Below are positions 22,625-30,395 of a DNA stretch of 31,726 nt, piece after piece. The notes beneath the pieces were generated by a model. The model searched no databases, was not told where the DNA came from, and was given only the letters and a program-made list of their open reading frames with translations. The DNA is from DASPUH01 sp035622975 (GTDB lineage: Bacteria > Chloroflexota > Limnocylindria > Limnocylindrales > CSP1-4). The position numbers and the translations under genes are program-made. Position 1 is the stretch's first letter; every line of letters begins with the position of its first letter. The DNA lies in NCBI GenBank assembly GCA_035622975.1, contig DASPUH010000087.1:1-31726 (forward strand). Direction: 5' to 3'.

Positions 22625-22655
22625 GCGCACACCACCAGCCCCCGTGGTGACGCGC
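22625..22655 (+). other. Hairpin upstream of trmD
   Basis: GCGC (22625-22628) and CACCAC (22630-22635) pair with GTGGTG (22644-22649) and GCGC (22652-22655), leaving an 8-base loop and a small internal bulge. No T-run follows. It could end the rimM transcript or regulate trmD. Confidence 0.4.
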
Positions 22656-22708
22656 GGAACGGCAGGCCGGACCCGGTTGGGCGCAGGTCGCCATGGGCCC
22701 CGGCCGAC

Positions 22709-22714
22709 TACGAT
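22709..22714 (+). promoter_or_regulatory. Candidate -10 element for trmD
   Basis: TACGAT ends 6 bases before the trmD ATG, so transcription would start at or next to the start codon and trmD would be leaderless on this mRNA. No Shine-Dalgarno is seen. Weak hexamer; supported mainly by its spacing, which resembles that before def and fakA. Confidence 0.35.
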
Positions 22715-22720
22715 GCGAGC

Positions 22721-23392
22721 ATGACCTTGCGCATCGACGTCGTCACGCTGTTCCCCGAGCTGTACCCGGGGCCGCTGGGCGCGAGCGTCGTGGGCCGGGC
22801 GATGGAGCAAGGGCTGGTCCAGCTGCAGGCCCACGACCTGCGCGAGTGGGGGCTGGGTCGACATCGCTCGGTGGACGACTACCCGTATGGCGGCGGCGCC
22901 GGTATGGTCCTGCGGCCCGAACCGATCGCCGGCGCCCTCACGACGCTCCGCACGCCGGCCAGCACGGTGATCCTGCTCGACCCGGGCGGCGAGCCATTCC
23001 GCCAGGCCAGGGCGCGCGAGCTGGCCGCCGCGGCGCACCTCATCCTGGTCTGCCCGCGATACGAAGGGGTGGACGAGCGGGTCCGGGCCATCGTCGACCT
23101 GGAACTGTCGATCGGCGACTTCGTGGTCTCCGGGGGTGACCTGCCGGCGATGATCGTGGCTGACGCCGTCATACGCCTCCTGCCCGGGGTCATCGACGTG
23201 GCATCGCCGGTCGAGGAGTCGTTCGCCGAGGGCCTCCTGGAGTACCCGCAGTACACCCGACCGCCCGAGTTCGAGGGCCAGCGCGTGCCGGACATCCTGG
23301 TCAGCGGCGACCACGGCGCGGTCGATCGCTGGCGCCGCGAGCAGGCGCGGGCGCGAACAGCCCGCCAGCGCCCCGATATGCTCAGGGAGTGA
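22721..23392 (+). CDS. trmD: tRNA (guanine37-N1)-methyltransferase TrmD
   Basis: Uses SAM to methylate G37 next to the anticodon, preventing +1 frameshifts. The 223-residue product begins MTLRIDVVTLFPELY and has YPYGGGAGMVLRPEP, the knot region CPRYEGVDERV with LSIGDFVVSGGDLPAM, and LEYPQYTRPPEF followed by VLVSGDHG-like PDILVSGDHGAVDRW. Length is near the lower end of the family. ATG at 22721. It follows rimM as usual but after a 210-base gap, and is separated from rplS by an unrelated secreted protein. Confidence 0.96.
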   Translation: MTLRIDVVTLFPELYPGPLGASVVGRAMEQGLVQLQAHDLREWGLGRHRSVDDYPYGGGAGMVLRPEPIAGALTTLRTPASTVILLDPGGEPFRQARARELAAAAHLILVCPRYEGVDERVRAIVDLELSIGDFVVSGGDLPAMIVADAVIRLLPGVIDVASPVEESFAEGLLEYPQYTRPPEFEGQRVPDILVSGDHGAVDRWRREQARARTARQRPDMLRE

Positions 23393-23399
23393 CTGCACC

Positions 23400-24377
23400 G
23401 TGGCTGAGGTGCCGACCGGTGCGGCACGGCGATCGCGGTGGCCGAGCCTGCTCGCCGCCACCGTCGGCGTGGCGCTGCTCCTCGTGGCCGCGGTCTGGCT
23501 GGGAACGGTGTCGGGACCGCCGGCCACGCCCGCCACTATTGCACCAAGTCCGACCCCGACGGCAGCGTCCTCGTCGGCCGGCGACACCCCGTACCAGCTG
23601 GCCGAGGGTTATGGCCCGACGATGACGATCAGAACCCCCGCCGACTGCACCTTCTTGGTCGACGACTGGCTGCGTCAGCTCTGCATCTTGACCCTGGCGT
23701 CCGAGTGGAAGTCGATCGCCGTCGCCCCGATGACCCAGTCATCGAGTGTCTTCACCGACCCGCCATGGTGGGCCGCGTTCACGCGAGCCATGATCGACGG
23801 CGATACGTCGTTCTGCTCCGACTGGACCACGCGCGCATTCATGACCGTTGGCCATTCGGGTGGCTCCGCCCCGCCGCCCGGCGCGACATTCGCGCCATTC
23901 CATCCTGTCGCCACGTGCATCGACTCCCTGCGCTCGAAGGCCGACGCCGGGAGCTTCACGATGATCGACCACGGCCAAGGGGCACCGAACGGCTATGTCC
24001 TCACCTTCACGGTGTCGGACGGTGCTGCCGCCAGGGCCGCCCAGGGCGTCGCCCCGAGCTTCGACCCAGCGGGGGAATGCACCCTGCCGGCCCGATCCTT
24101 GTGCGACTCGGTCTCGGCTGCCGCGACCATCGCGCTCGGCGACCGCACCTCCGCAGTCGATGAGTTGGGCATCGCGGCCCAGTTGCTGGTCGGGTGCCCA
24201 GGGTTCGCCTCGGACGCGGCGACGCCTGCGCCATGCCCGCCTCCGTCCGGCGGCACGTGGATCGGCGCCGTCGTCGCCGCCGGCGGCGGTGCGCTGCCCA
24301 AGGTCGTCGCCGCGTTCGACATCGCGGCCATGGGGGGCCAGATCTCACTGGTCGAGGTGCCCTACCACCAGCCCTGA
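23400..24377 (+). CDS. Unrecognised secreted or membrane-anchored protein with eight cysteines
   Basis: I do not recognise a family. The 325-residue product has an Arg-containing N-terminus and a hydrophobic segment (about residues 16-35, SLLAATVGVALLLVAAVWLG), a signal anchor or uncleaved signal peptide. A Pro/Thr/Ser/Ala-rich linker (about 38-62) and an outer domain follow. That domain contains eight Cys residues, an even number consistent with up to four disulfides, and an aromatic patch (TDPPWWAAF). There is no lipobox, since no Cys directly follows the hydrophobic stretch. GTG start at 23400 with GGGAG about 11 bases upstream, eight bases after trmD. Its wording and slightly softer GC compared with its neighbours may mean a recent insertion into the trmD-rplS pair. 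Function unknown. Confidence 0.7.
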   Translation: MAEVPTGAARRSRWPSLLAATVGVALLLVAAVWLGTVSGPPATPATIAPSPTPTAASSSAGDTPYQLAEGYGPTMTIRTPADCTFLVDDWLRQLCILTLASEWKSIAVAPMTQSSSVFTDPPWWAAFTRAMIDGDTSFCSDWTTRAFMTVGHSGGSAPPPGATFAPFHPVATCIDSLRSKADAGSFTMIDHGQGAPNGYVLTFTVSDGAAARAAQGVAPSFDPAGECTLPARSLCDSVSAAATIALGDRTSAVDELGIAAQLLVGCPGFASDAATPAPCPPPSGGTWIGAVVAAGGGALPKVVAAFDIAAMGGQISLVEVPYHQP

Positions 24378-24389
24378 GCGGCGAACCCT

Positions 24390-24398
24390 TGCTATACT
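24390..24398 (+). promoter_or_regulatory. Candidate extended -10 (TGC-TATACT) for rplS
   Basis: TGCTATACT lies in the 71-base gap before rplS. A start near 24405 gives a leader of about 44 bases. The TGC before a near-consensus hexamer makes this one of the best promoter matches in the window. It would uncouple rplS from the secreted protein gene upstream. Confidence 0.55.
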
Positions 24399-24448
24399 CC
24401 CCAGCCGCGCCCTCCAAACGCCCTCCCATCGCGAGTGAGCCCTGCCCC

Positions 24449-24796
24449 GTGAGCCTCATCGACGACGTCACCGCCGACCAGATCCGCACCGACCTGCCCG
24501 AGCTTGCCTCGGGCGACACGGTGCGCGTGTCGGCCAAGGTCGTGGAGGGCAACCGCGAGCGCATCCAGGTCTTCGAGGGCACGGTCATGCGCCTGCGCGG
24601 CGGCGGCATCACCCGCTCCATGACCGTGCGCGCCCTGCGCAGCGGCGTGGGCGTGGAGCGCACCTTCAAGGTCAACTCGCCGCGCATCGAGAAGATCGAG
24701 GTCGTGCGGCACGGCGTGGCCCGCCGCAAGCAGCTGTACTTCCTCCGCAAGCGCGTCGGCAAGGCGGCCACCCTCCGCGAGCGCCGCTCGAGCTGA
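24449..24796 (+). CDS. rplS: 50S ribosomal protein bL19
   Basis: Sits at the subunit interface of the ribosome. The 115-residue product reads SLIDDVTADQIRTDLP, then VRVSAKVVEGNRERIQVFEG, ITRSMTVRALRSGVGVERTF and KQLYFLRKRVGKAA, all family features. The GTG at 24449 is chosen because it starts right before SLIDDVTAD and gives the usual length; the frame is open far upstream but only as a shadow. No strong Shine-Dalgarno is visible. Confidence 0.95.
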   Translation: MSLIDDVTADQIRTDLPELASGDTVRVSAKVVEGNRERIQVFEGTVMRLRGGGITRSMTVRALRSGVGVERTFKVNSPRIEKIEVVRHGVARRKQLYFLRKRVGKAATLRERRSS

Positions 24797-24811
24797 CGGC
24801 AAGGGGAGGGC

Positions 24812-25567
24812 GTGGCCACCGTCCGCCGGCCCCCTCTCCACCGCGACTCCTTCGCCACCTTCTATGCCGCTGCCGGCCGGATGTCCGTGCCGCCCGGCCT
24901 GCGCCTCCAGCTGGACCCCGACGACACCGAGGAGACCGCGCTCCGGCGATCGGGCCTGCGCCTGGTGGCCGGCATCGACGAGGTCGGCCGGGGCTGCCTG
25001 GCGGGGCCGGTGGTGGCCGGCGCGGTGATCCTCGCGCCGGGCTGGACCTGCCCCGGCCTGCGTGATTCGAAGATGCTCGACGCCCCCGAGCGCGAGCGCC
25101 TGGACCTGACCATCCGCAAGGGCGCCATCGCCTGGGCGGTGGCCGCGGTGGACGCGTCGCTCATCGACCGCATCAACATCCTCCAGGCGACCCTGCTCGC
25201 CTCGATGCTGGCCGCGGCGCGCCTGCCGGTCCGGCCCGACGCGCTCATCACCGACTCGCTCCACCTGCCCGACATCGGCCTGCCCCAGCGGGTCCTCATC
25301 GACGCCGACCGGCGCTGCCTGTCGGTGGCGGCCGCTTCGGTCGTGGCCAAGGTCTATCGCGACGCGCTGATGGTCGGCTTCGACGCGCAGTACCCGGGCT
25401 ACGGCTTCGCCGAGCACAAGGGCTACGCCGCGCCCGAGCATCGCGCGGCCATCGAAAGCCTGGGGGTCACGCCCATCCACCGGCGGACGTTCGGCACGTG
25501 CATCGATGCGCCGGCGGCCGAGCAGACGGAGCTGTGGCCGGCCGGTCAGTCGTCGGCACCTCGATAA
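24812..25567 (+). CDS. rnhB: Ribonuclease HII
   Basis: Cuts RNA in RNA-DNA hybrids and removes single ribonucleotides from DNA. The product is 251 residues from GTG 24812. The active site is complete: Asp56-Glu57 in AGIDEVGRGCLAGP, Asp148 in ITDSLHLPD (where DGN is more usual) and Asp184 in ASVVAKVYRDAL. YPGYGFAEHKGYAAPEH and PIHRRTF close the fold. About 50 residues precede the domain, so ATG 24881 (MSVPPGLRLQ) is a plausible shorter start; the GGGGAGG before GTG 24812 is very close to that codon. It follows rplS as in many bacteria, but without the lepB often found between them. Confidence 0.94.
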   Translation: MATVRRPPLHRDSFATFYAAAGRMSVPPGLRLQLDPDDTEETALRRSGLRLVAGIDEVGRGCLAGPVVAGAVILAPGWTCPGLRDSKMLDAPERERLDLTIRKGAIAWAVAAVDASLIDRINILQATLLASMLAAARLPVRPDALITDSLHLPDIGLPQRVLIDADRRCLSVAAASVVAKVYRDALMVGFDAQYPGYGFAEHKGYAAPEHRAAIESLGVTPIHRRTFGTCIDAPAAEQTELWPAGQSSAPR

Positions 25568-25595
25568 GCGCCCGCCAAGTCCGCGCCGCCATGCT

Positions 25596-26030
25596 GTGGC
25601 GGTGGCTCGAGCGACCGTCCGTCAGCTGCACGGCGGACGAGGCGAGGCCGTGGCGGCACGGTACCTCGAGGGCCTCGGCTGGCGTGTGCTGGGCCGCCAG
25701 GTCCGGGTCGGTCGGGATGAGATGGACGTCCTGGCGCTCGATCCGGGTCCACCGGCGACCCTCGTCGCCGTCGAGGTGCGCAGCCGGTCCTCCGCACGAT
25801 TCGGCCCGCCTGAAGCGAGCGTGGATGGGGCCAAGGTGAGGCACTGCTACCGGGCCATGGGCACCCTGCGGCGGGCCGGCCGGCTCGTCGACGGGACCCG
25901 GCTGCCGCCGCTGGCGTGGCGCGTCGATCTCATCGCCGTGGAGCTGGACCCTGGCGGCGGGGCCGCCACCGGCGTCCAGCGCGTCGCGGCCCCGCGCATC
26001 CGCCACCTGCGCGGCGTCCTGCCGCCGTAG
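25596..26030 (+). CDS. UPF0102 (YraN family) nuclease-like protein
   Basis: YraN proteins have an endonuclease-like PD-(D/E)xK fold but no firmly known role; they usually follow rnhB. The 144-residue product (from GTG 25596; GTG 25602 is equally possible) has GEAVAARYLEGLGWRVLGR, the DEMDVLAL segment corresponding to the family GEIDLI, and AVEVRSRSS corresponding to FVEVKtR. Thus the active-site-like Glu and Asp remain but Lys is Arg here. The Lys-to-Arg change may reduce nuclease activity; this is inference. It lies 28 bases after rnhB and three bases before the cyclase gene. Confidence 0.82.
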   Translation: MAVARATVRQLHGGRGEAVAARYLEGLGWRVLGRQVRVGRDEMDVLALDPGPPATLVAVEVRSRSSARFGPPEASVDGAKVRHCYRAMGTLRRAGRLVDGTRLPPLAWRVDLIAVELDPGGGAATGVQRVAAPRIRHLRGVLPP

Positions 26031-26033
26031 GCT

Positions 26034-27236
26034 ATGGCCGTGCCTGAGTACACGCTCGAGCAAGCGGCAGCGCGAGCCGGTGTCGAGCCGGCCTATCTCG
26101 CGCGCTTGGTGGAGCTGGGCATCGTCGCCTCGCGGCCGCCCGGGCGGTTCTCGACCGGCGACGTGCGACGGGCGATGCTGGTCGCGTCCCTCGAGGATGG
26201 CGGGATCGCCCTTGAGGGGCTGACGGCAGCCATCCGGCGGGGAGCGCTGTCCTTCGAGTTCCTGGACGCCGCGGCCTACGATCGTCTCGCCACCCTGTGC
26301 CCTGAGACGTTCCGCCAGGTGAGCGAGCGGACCGGGATCCCGCTGGACCTGGTCCTGCTCATCCGCGAAGCGATCGGCATGGCCCTGCCGTCGCCCGACG
26401 ACCGCATCCGCGAGGACGAGCTGATGGTGGTCCCCTTCCTCAAGATGCAGGTCGATCTGGGCTTCAACCCGGTGGCCATCGAGCGCCTCCTGCGCGTGAT
26501 GGGCGAGAGCACGCGACGGATCACCGACCAGGAGGGCGCGTGGTGGTATTCGGAGGTCATCGCGCCGGCGATCGCGGCGGGGAAGGGCACGGAGCAGATC
26601 GCCAACAGCGAACTCGCTGACGTGTCGACGCCGCTGGCAGAGCGCACGGTCCTCGCCATGTACCACGCCCAGCAGGCGCGGGCCTGGACGGCGAACATCC
26701 TCGACAGCGTGGAGGTGCTGCTCGCCAACGCGGGACTCCACAGCCGCCTTGAGCGGCCCCCGGCCATCTGCTTCCTGGACATCACCGGCTACACGCGGCT
26801 GACCCAGGAACGCGGGGACGACGCTGCGGCCGACCTGGCGGGGACGGTCGGCCGGCTCGTCGAGCGGAGCTCGATCGCGCACGGCGGCAAGCCGATCAAG
26901 TGGCTGGGCGACGGGGTGATGTTCCATTTCCGTGATCCCGGCCCGGCGGTCACAGCCGCCCTCGAGATGGTCGAAGGCCTCGTGGCCGCCGGCCTGCCGC
27001 CCGCCCACGTCGGGCTCGATGCGGGGCCGGTGCTCTACCAGGCCGGCGACTACTTCGGCCAGACCGTCAATGTGGCCGCGCGCATCGCCGAGTACGCCCG
27101 GCCCAGGGAGGTGCTCGTGAGCCAGGCCGTGGTGGACGCGGTGCACGAGGCCGGCATCGCGTTTCAGGAGATCGGCCCGGTCGAGCTCAAGGGCGTGGCC
27201 GGGACCATCCACCTCCAGCGCGCGCAGCGAGCCTGA
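26034..27236 (+). CDS. MerR-like HTH / class III adenylate cyclase
   Basis: The 400-residue soluble product has three parts. Residues 5-60 resemble a MerR-type helix-turn-helix (YTLEQAAARAGVEPAYLARL, then GRFSTGDVRRAML). Residues about 60-225 are a helical regulatory region, reminiscent of the regulatory domain in mycobacterial Rv1264-type cyclases. Residues 240-395 are a class III cyclase domain. The catalytic set appears complete: metal ligands Asp249 (FLDITGYTRL) and Asp293 (LGDGVMF), adenine-selecting Lys289 and Asp339 (GDYFGQTVN), and transition-state Asn346 and Arg350 (NVAARI). This predicts cyclic AMP rather than cyclic GMP. No membrane helix, HAMP or receptor gene is near. It could be a one-protein sensor; direct DNA binding is unproven. 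Confidence 0.85.
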   Translation: MAVPEYTLEQAAARAGVEPAYLARLVELGIVASRPPGRFSTGDVRRAMLVASLEDGGIALEGLTAAIRRGALSFEFLDAAAYDRLATLCPETFRQVSERTGIPLDLVLLIREAIGMALPSPDDRIREDELMVVPFLKMQVDLGFNPVAIERLLRVMGESTRRITDQEGAWWYSEVIAPAIAAGKGTEQIANSELADVSTPLAERTVLAMYHAQQARAWTANILDSVEVLLANAGLHSRLERPPAICFLDITGYTRLTQERGDDAAADLAGTVGRLVERSSIAHGGKPIKWLGDGVMFHFRDPGPAVTAALEMVEGLVAAGLPPAHVGLDAGPVLYQAGDYFGQTVNVAARIAEYARPREVLVSQAVVDAVHEAGIAFQEIGPVELKGVAGTIHLQRAQRA

Positions 27237-27240
27237 TCGC

Positions 27241-27259
27241 GCCCCGCCAGGGGCGGGGC
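27241..27259 (+). terminator. GC-only hairpin after the cyclase gene
   Basis: GCCCCGCC (27241-27248) and GGCGGGGC (27252-27259) form a perfect 8-bp stem with a 3-base loop, five bases after the cyclase stop and before the rpsB promoter candidate. The position suits a terminator. No T-run follows, so it would be of the T-less kind common in GC-rich bacteria. Confidence 0.55.
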
Positions 27260-27284
27260 CGCGCCCGGGGTGCCCGAGGCCCTG

Positions 27285-27293
27285 TGCTAGACT
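27285..27293 (+). promoter_or_regulatory. Candidate extended -10 (TGC-TAGACT) for rpsB
   Basis: TGCTAGACT lies 170 bases before rpsB and just after the terminator-like hairpin. A start near 27300 would begin the rpsB-tsf-pyrH-frr-uppS-cdsA operon. No -35 match is visible in the very GC-rich upstream DNA. Confidence 0.5.
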
Positions 27294-27462
27294 GCGGCCC
27301 GGCCGCCGCAGGGCGACCACGACCACCCGCCACAGTGCGTGGCAGCGGTCGATCACGCACGCGCGTCGCTCCCGCGGGGGTGCCGGCAGCCCGGGATCGG
27401 GCCCCGGTCCGCGATCACGAGGCGCGCGGAGGTCACAACCCGGTCAGGAGGCGCCCCACCCC
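27294..27462 (+). other. Long 5' leader of rpsB
   Basis: About 165 bases without a gene. It contains a small hairpin (GCCAC 27329-27333 with GTGGC 27339-27343), GC-rich palindromic stretches near 27390-27410, two copies of CGATCACG and, at 27446-27451, the AGGAGG that serves rpsB. In several bacteria bS2 controls its own operon through the leader; this stretch could serve that purpose, but I cannot match a known RNA motif. Confidence 0.35.
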
Positions 27463-28398
27463 ATGTCCTCTGTCTCGATGCGCCAGCTGCTGGAGGCCGG
27501 CGTCCACTTCGGTCACCAGACCCGTCGCTGGAACCCGAAGATGAAGCCGTTCATCTTCGCCGAGCGCAACGGTATCCACATCATCGACCTGGCCCAGACG
27601 GTCCGCCGTCTGGACACGGCTCTGGCATTCGCGCGCGAGACGGTCGCCCGTGGCGACTCGATCCTGTTCGTGGGCACCAAGAAGCAGGCCCAGGAACCGA
27701 TCGCCGATGAGGCCACCCGCGCCGGCCAGCCTTACGTCAACCAGCGCTGGCTCGGCGGCATGCTCACCAACTTCGTGACCATCCGCAAGCGCCTCGCCCT
27801 GCTGGACCAGCTGGAGGCCCGCCAGGCCAACGGCGACTTCGAGCGGCTCTCCAAGAAGGAGGCCTCCAAGCTCACCGACGAGATGATGCGCCTGCAGCGC
27901 ACCCTGGGTGGCATGCGGCGCATGAAGCGGGTGCCGGGGGCCCTCTTCGTCATCGATCCGCATCGCGAGCACATCGCCGTGGTGGAGGCGCGCAAGCTGG
28001 AGATCCCGGTGATCGGCACGGGTGACACCAACGTGGACCCGGACCTGCTCGACTACATCATCCCCGCCAACGACGACGCCATCCGCGCCATCCGCCTCCT
28101 CTGCAGCCTGGTCGCCGACGCCGCCGAGGAAGGCGCCCGTGAGCGCGCCGCCCGCGCGGAGACGGAGGTGCCCGAGGAGGATCTCTACGAGGAGCGCGCC
28201 GAGGAGGCGCCCTCCGAGGCGAGTGATGAGCTGCTGGCGCAGCTTGCCGCCGGCCAGTCGCTCTCCTTCGCGCCCGATGCCGAGGAGGACGAGGACGCCC
28301 TGCTGCCGGTCCACGGTCGCACGCCCGACGCCCGCCCGCATCGCCCGGCCGACGTGCCGCCCGAGGAGGCGGACGAGGCTGACCTCCCCGTCCCCTGA
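27463..28398 (+). CDS. rpsB: 30S ribosomal protein uS2 with long acidic C-terminal tail
   Basis: Ribosomal protein at the back of the 30S subunit, near bS1 and the mRNA exit. The 311-residue product has the core signatures SMRQLLEAGVHFGHQTRRWN, FVGTKKQAQ, NQRWLGGMLTNF, MRRMKRVPGALFVIDP and DTNVDPDLLDYIIPANDDA. The fold ends near residue 225; the remaining 85 or so residues are rich in Glu, Asp, Ala and Pro and probably disordered. ATG at 27463 with AGGAGG upstream. It heads an operon with tsf, pyrH and frr, as in most bacteria. Confidence 0.96.
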   Translation: MSSVSMRQLLEAGVHFGHQTRRWNPKMKPFIFAERNGIHIIDLAQTVRRLDTALAFARETVARGDSILFVGTKKQAQEPIADEATRAGQPYVNQRWLGGMLTNFVTIRKRLALLDQLEARQANGDFERLSKKEASKLTDEMMRLQRTLGGMRRMKRVPGALFVIDPHREHIAVVEARKLEIPVIGTGDTNVDPDLLDYIIPANDDAIRAIRLLCSLVADAAEEGARERAARAETEVPEEDLYEERAEEAPSEASDELLAQLAAGQSLSFAPDAEEDEDALLPVHGRTPDARPHRPADVPPEEADEADLPVP

Positions 28399-28453
28399 GC
28401 CACGCTCCCACGAGCCGTCCACCGCGCCCCGCGACCTTGAGGACCACAGCCGC

Positions 28454-29058
<605 letters not shown>

Positions 29059-29062
<4 letters not shown>

Positions 29063-29841
29063 CCGACGCCCCGGCCGGCGTCATCGCGAGCGCCCAGCAG
29101 GCGGCTGGGACGGCGGCTGACCTGCGCTACCGCCGCATCCTCCTGAAGATCTCGGGTGAGGCGCTCCTGGGCGAGCGGCAGTACGGCGTCGACCCGGCCA
29201 TGACGAGCTTCGTCGCCAAGCAGATCGGCGACGTCCAGGCGGCCGGCGTCGAGGTCGCCGTGGTGGTCGGTGGCGGCAACATCTTCCGGGGCATGGCCGC
29301 CGCCGCGCGCGGCATGGATCGCGCCACGGGCGACTACATGGGCATGCTGGCGACCGTCATGAACGGCCTGGCCCTGCAGGACGCCCTGGAGAAGTCGGGC
29401 GTGCAGACCCGCGTCATGTCGGCCATCGCCATGAACGAGGTGGCCGAGCCGTACATCCGGCGGCGCGCGGTTCGCCACCTGGAGAAGGGCCGCGTCGTCA
29501 TCTTCGCCGCCGGGACGGGCAACCCGTACTTCACGACCGACACCGCGGCCGCCCTGCGGGCGGTGGAGATCGGCGCCGAGGTCATGCTCAAGGCCACGAG
29601 GGTCGACGGGGTCTACGACGCCGATCCGCTGACCCACCCCGAGGCCACCCGCCACGAGCACCTCACGTTCAGCGAGGTCCTCCAGGATCGGCTGCAGGTC
29701 CTGGACGCGACGGCCGTCTCGTTGTGCATGGAGAACGGCCTGCCGATCGTCGTCTTCGACCTGCACCGCGCCGGCAACATCCGCCGGGTGGCTTTGGGGG
29801 AGCCGGTGGGCACCCGTATCGATGGAGGCACCGCCTCATGA
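29059..29841 (+). CDS. pyrH: UMP kinase
   Basis: Makes UDP from UMP, the entry to UTP and CTP pools; bacterial PyrH is a hexamer of the amino acid kinase fold. The 260-residue product has YRRILLKISGEALLG, VVVGGGNIFRG, GDYMGMLATVMNGLALQDAL, the GTGNPYFTTDTAAALRA segment and a TRVDGVYDADP motif. About 20 residues precede the usual start. GTG at 29059 overlaps the tsf stop (GTGA), and its end overlaps frr (ATGA). Confidence 0.96.
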
Positions 29842-30395
29842 GCCACGCCGACCTGGCCGGCCTCGACGGGCGCATGGGCCGCGCCGTGGAAGCCATGGAA
29901 CGCGACCTCCAGGCGTACCGCACCGGTCGCGCCTCGACGGCGCTCGTGGAGCGCCTCCAGGTGGAGCAGTACGGCACCCAGATGGCCCTCAACCAGATCG
30001 CCGGCATCAGCGTGCCGGAGGCCCACCAGATCGTCATCCAGCCGTGGGACCGCAGTGCCCTGGGGGCGATCGAGAAGGCCATCCAGCGCAGCGACATCGG
30101 CCTCGTGCCCAACGTCGACGGCAGCGTCGTCCGCCTCAACATCCCGGCCCTCACGGAGGAGCGCCGGCGCGATCTCGTCAAGGCCGTCCACCGGCGCATG
30201 GAGGAGGCCAAGGTGGAGATCCGCGGCCACCGCCGCGAGGTGGCCGACGAACTGAAGCGCCAGGAACGGGACGGCGAGCTCGGCGCCGACGAGCTGCGCC
30301 GCGACCAGGAGCAGCTCCAGGCCATCACCGACCGCTGGACCACCGAGGTCGACCGCCTCGGCAAGCTCAAGGAGCAGGAGGTCCTGGAGGTCTAG
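29838..30395 (+). CDS. frr: Ribosome recycling factor
   Basis: Splits post-termination ribosomes with EF-G. The 185-residue product has the family length and the RTGRAST motif (YRTGRASTALVERLQVEQYG). It also has IQPWDRSALGAIEKAI, LNIPALTEERRRDLVK and the C-terminal long-helix segment ending LGKLKEQEVLEV. ATG at 29838 overlaps the pyrH stop; the open frame upstream is a shadow. Confidence 0.96.
   Translation: MSHADLAGLDGRMGRAVEAMERDLQAYRTGRASTALVERLQVEQYGTQMALNQIAGISVPEAHQIVIQPWDRSALGAIEKAIQRSDIGLVPNVDGSVVRLNIPALTEERRRDLVKAVHRRMEEAKVEIRGHRREVADELKRQERDGELGADELRRDQEQLQAITDRWTTEVDRLGKLKEQEVLEV

Larger units (their letters stand above)
22511..22720 (+). other. 210-base gap between rimM and trmD
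   Basis: The longest gap inside the rpsP-trmD cluster. I find no credible gene: short frames such as GTG 22615 (11 codons) lack a well-placed Shine-Dalgarno sequence, although AGGAGGAG occurs at 22589-22594 and just around it. The gap holds complementary segments able to form alternative hairpins and ends with a -10-like TACGAT just before trmD. No tRNA-like fold is seen. Confidence 0.5.

Noticed and set aside
22615..22650. 11-codon leader peptide (GTG start) in the rimM-trmD gap
   Set aside because: The AGGAGGAG upstream is about 20 bases away, too far for initiation, and the peptide has no run of a regulatory amino acid.
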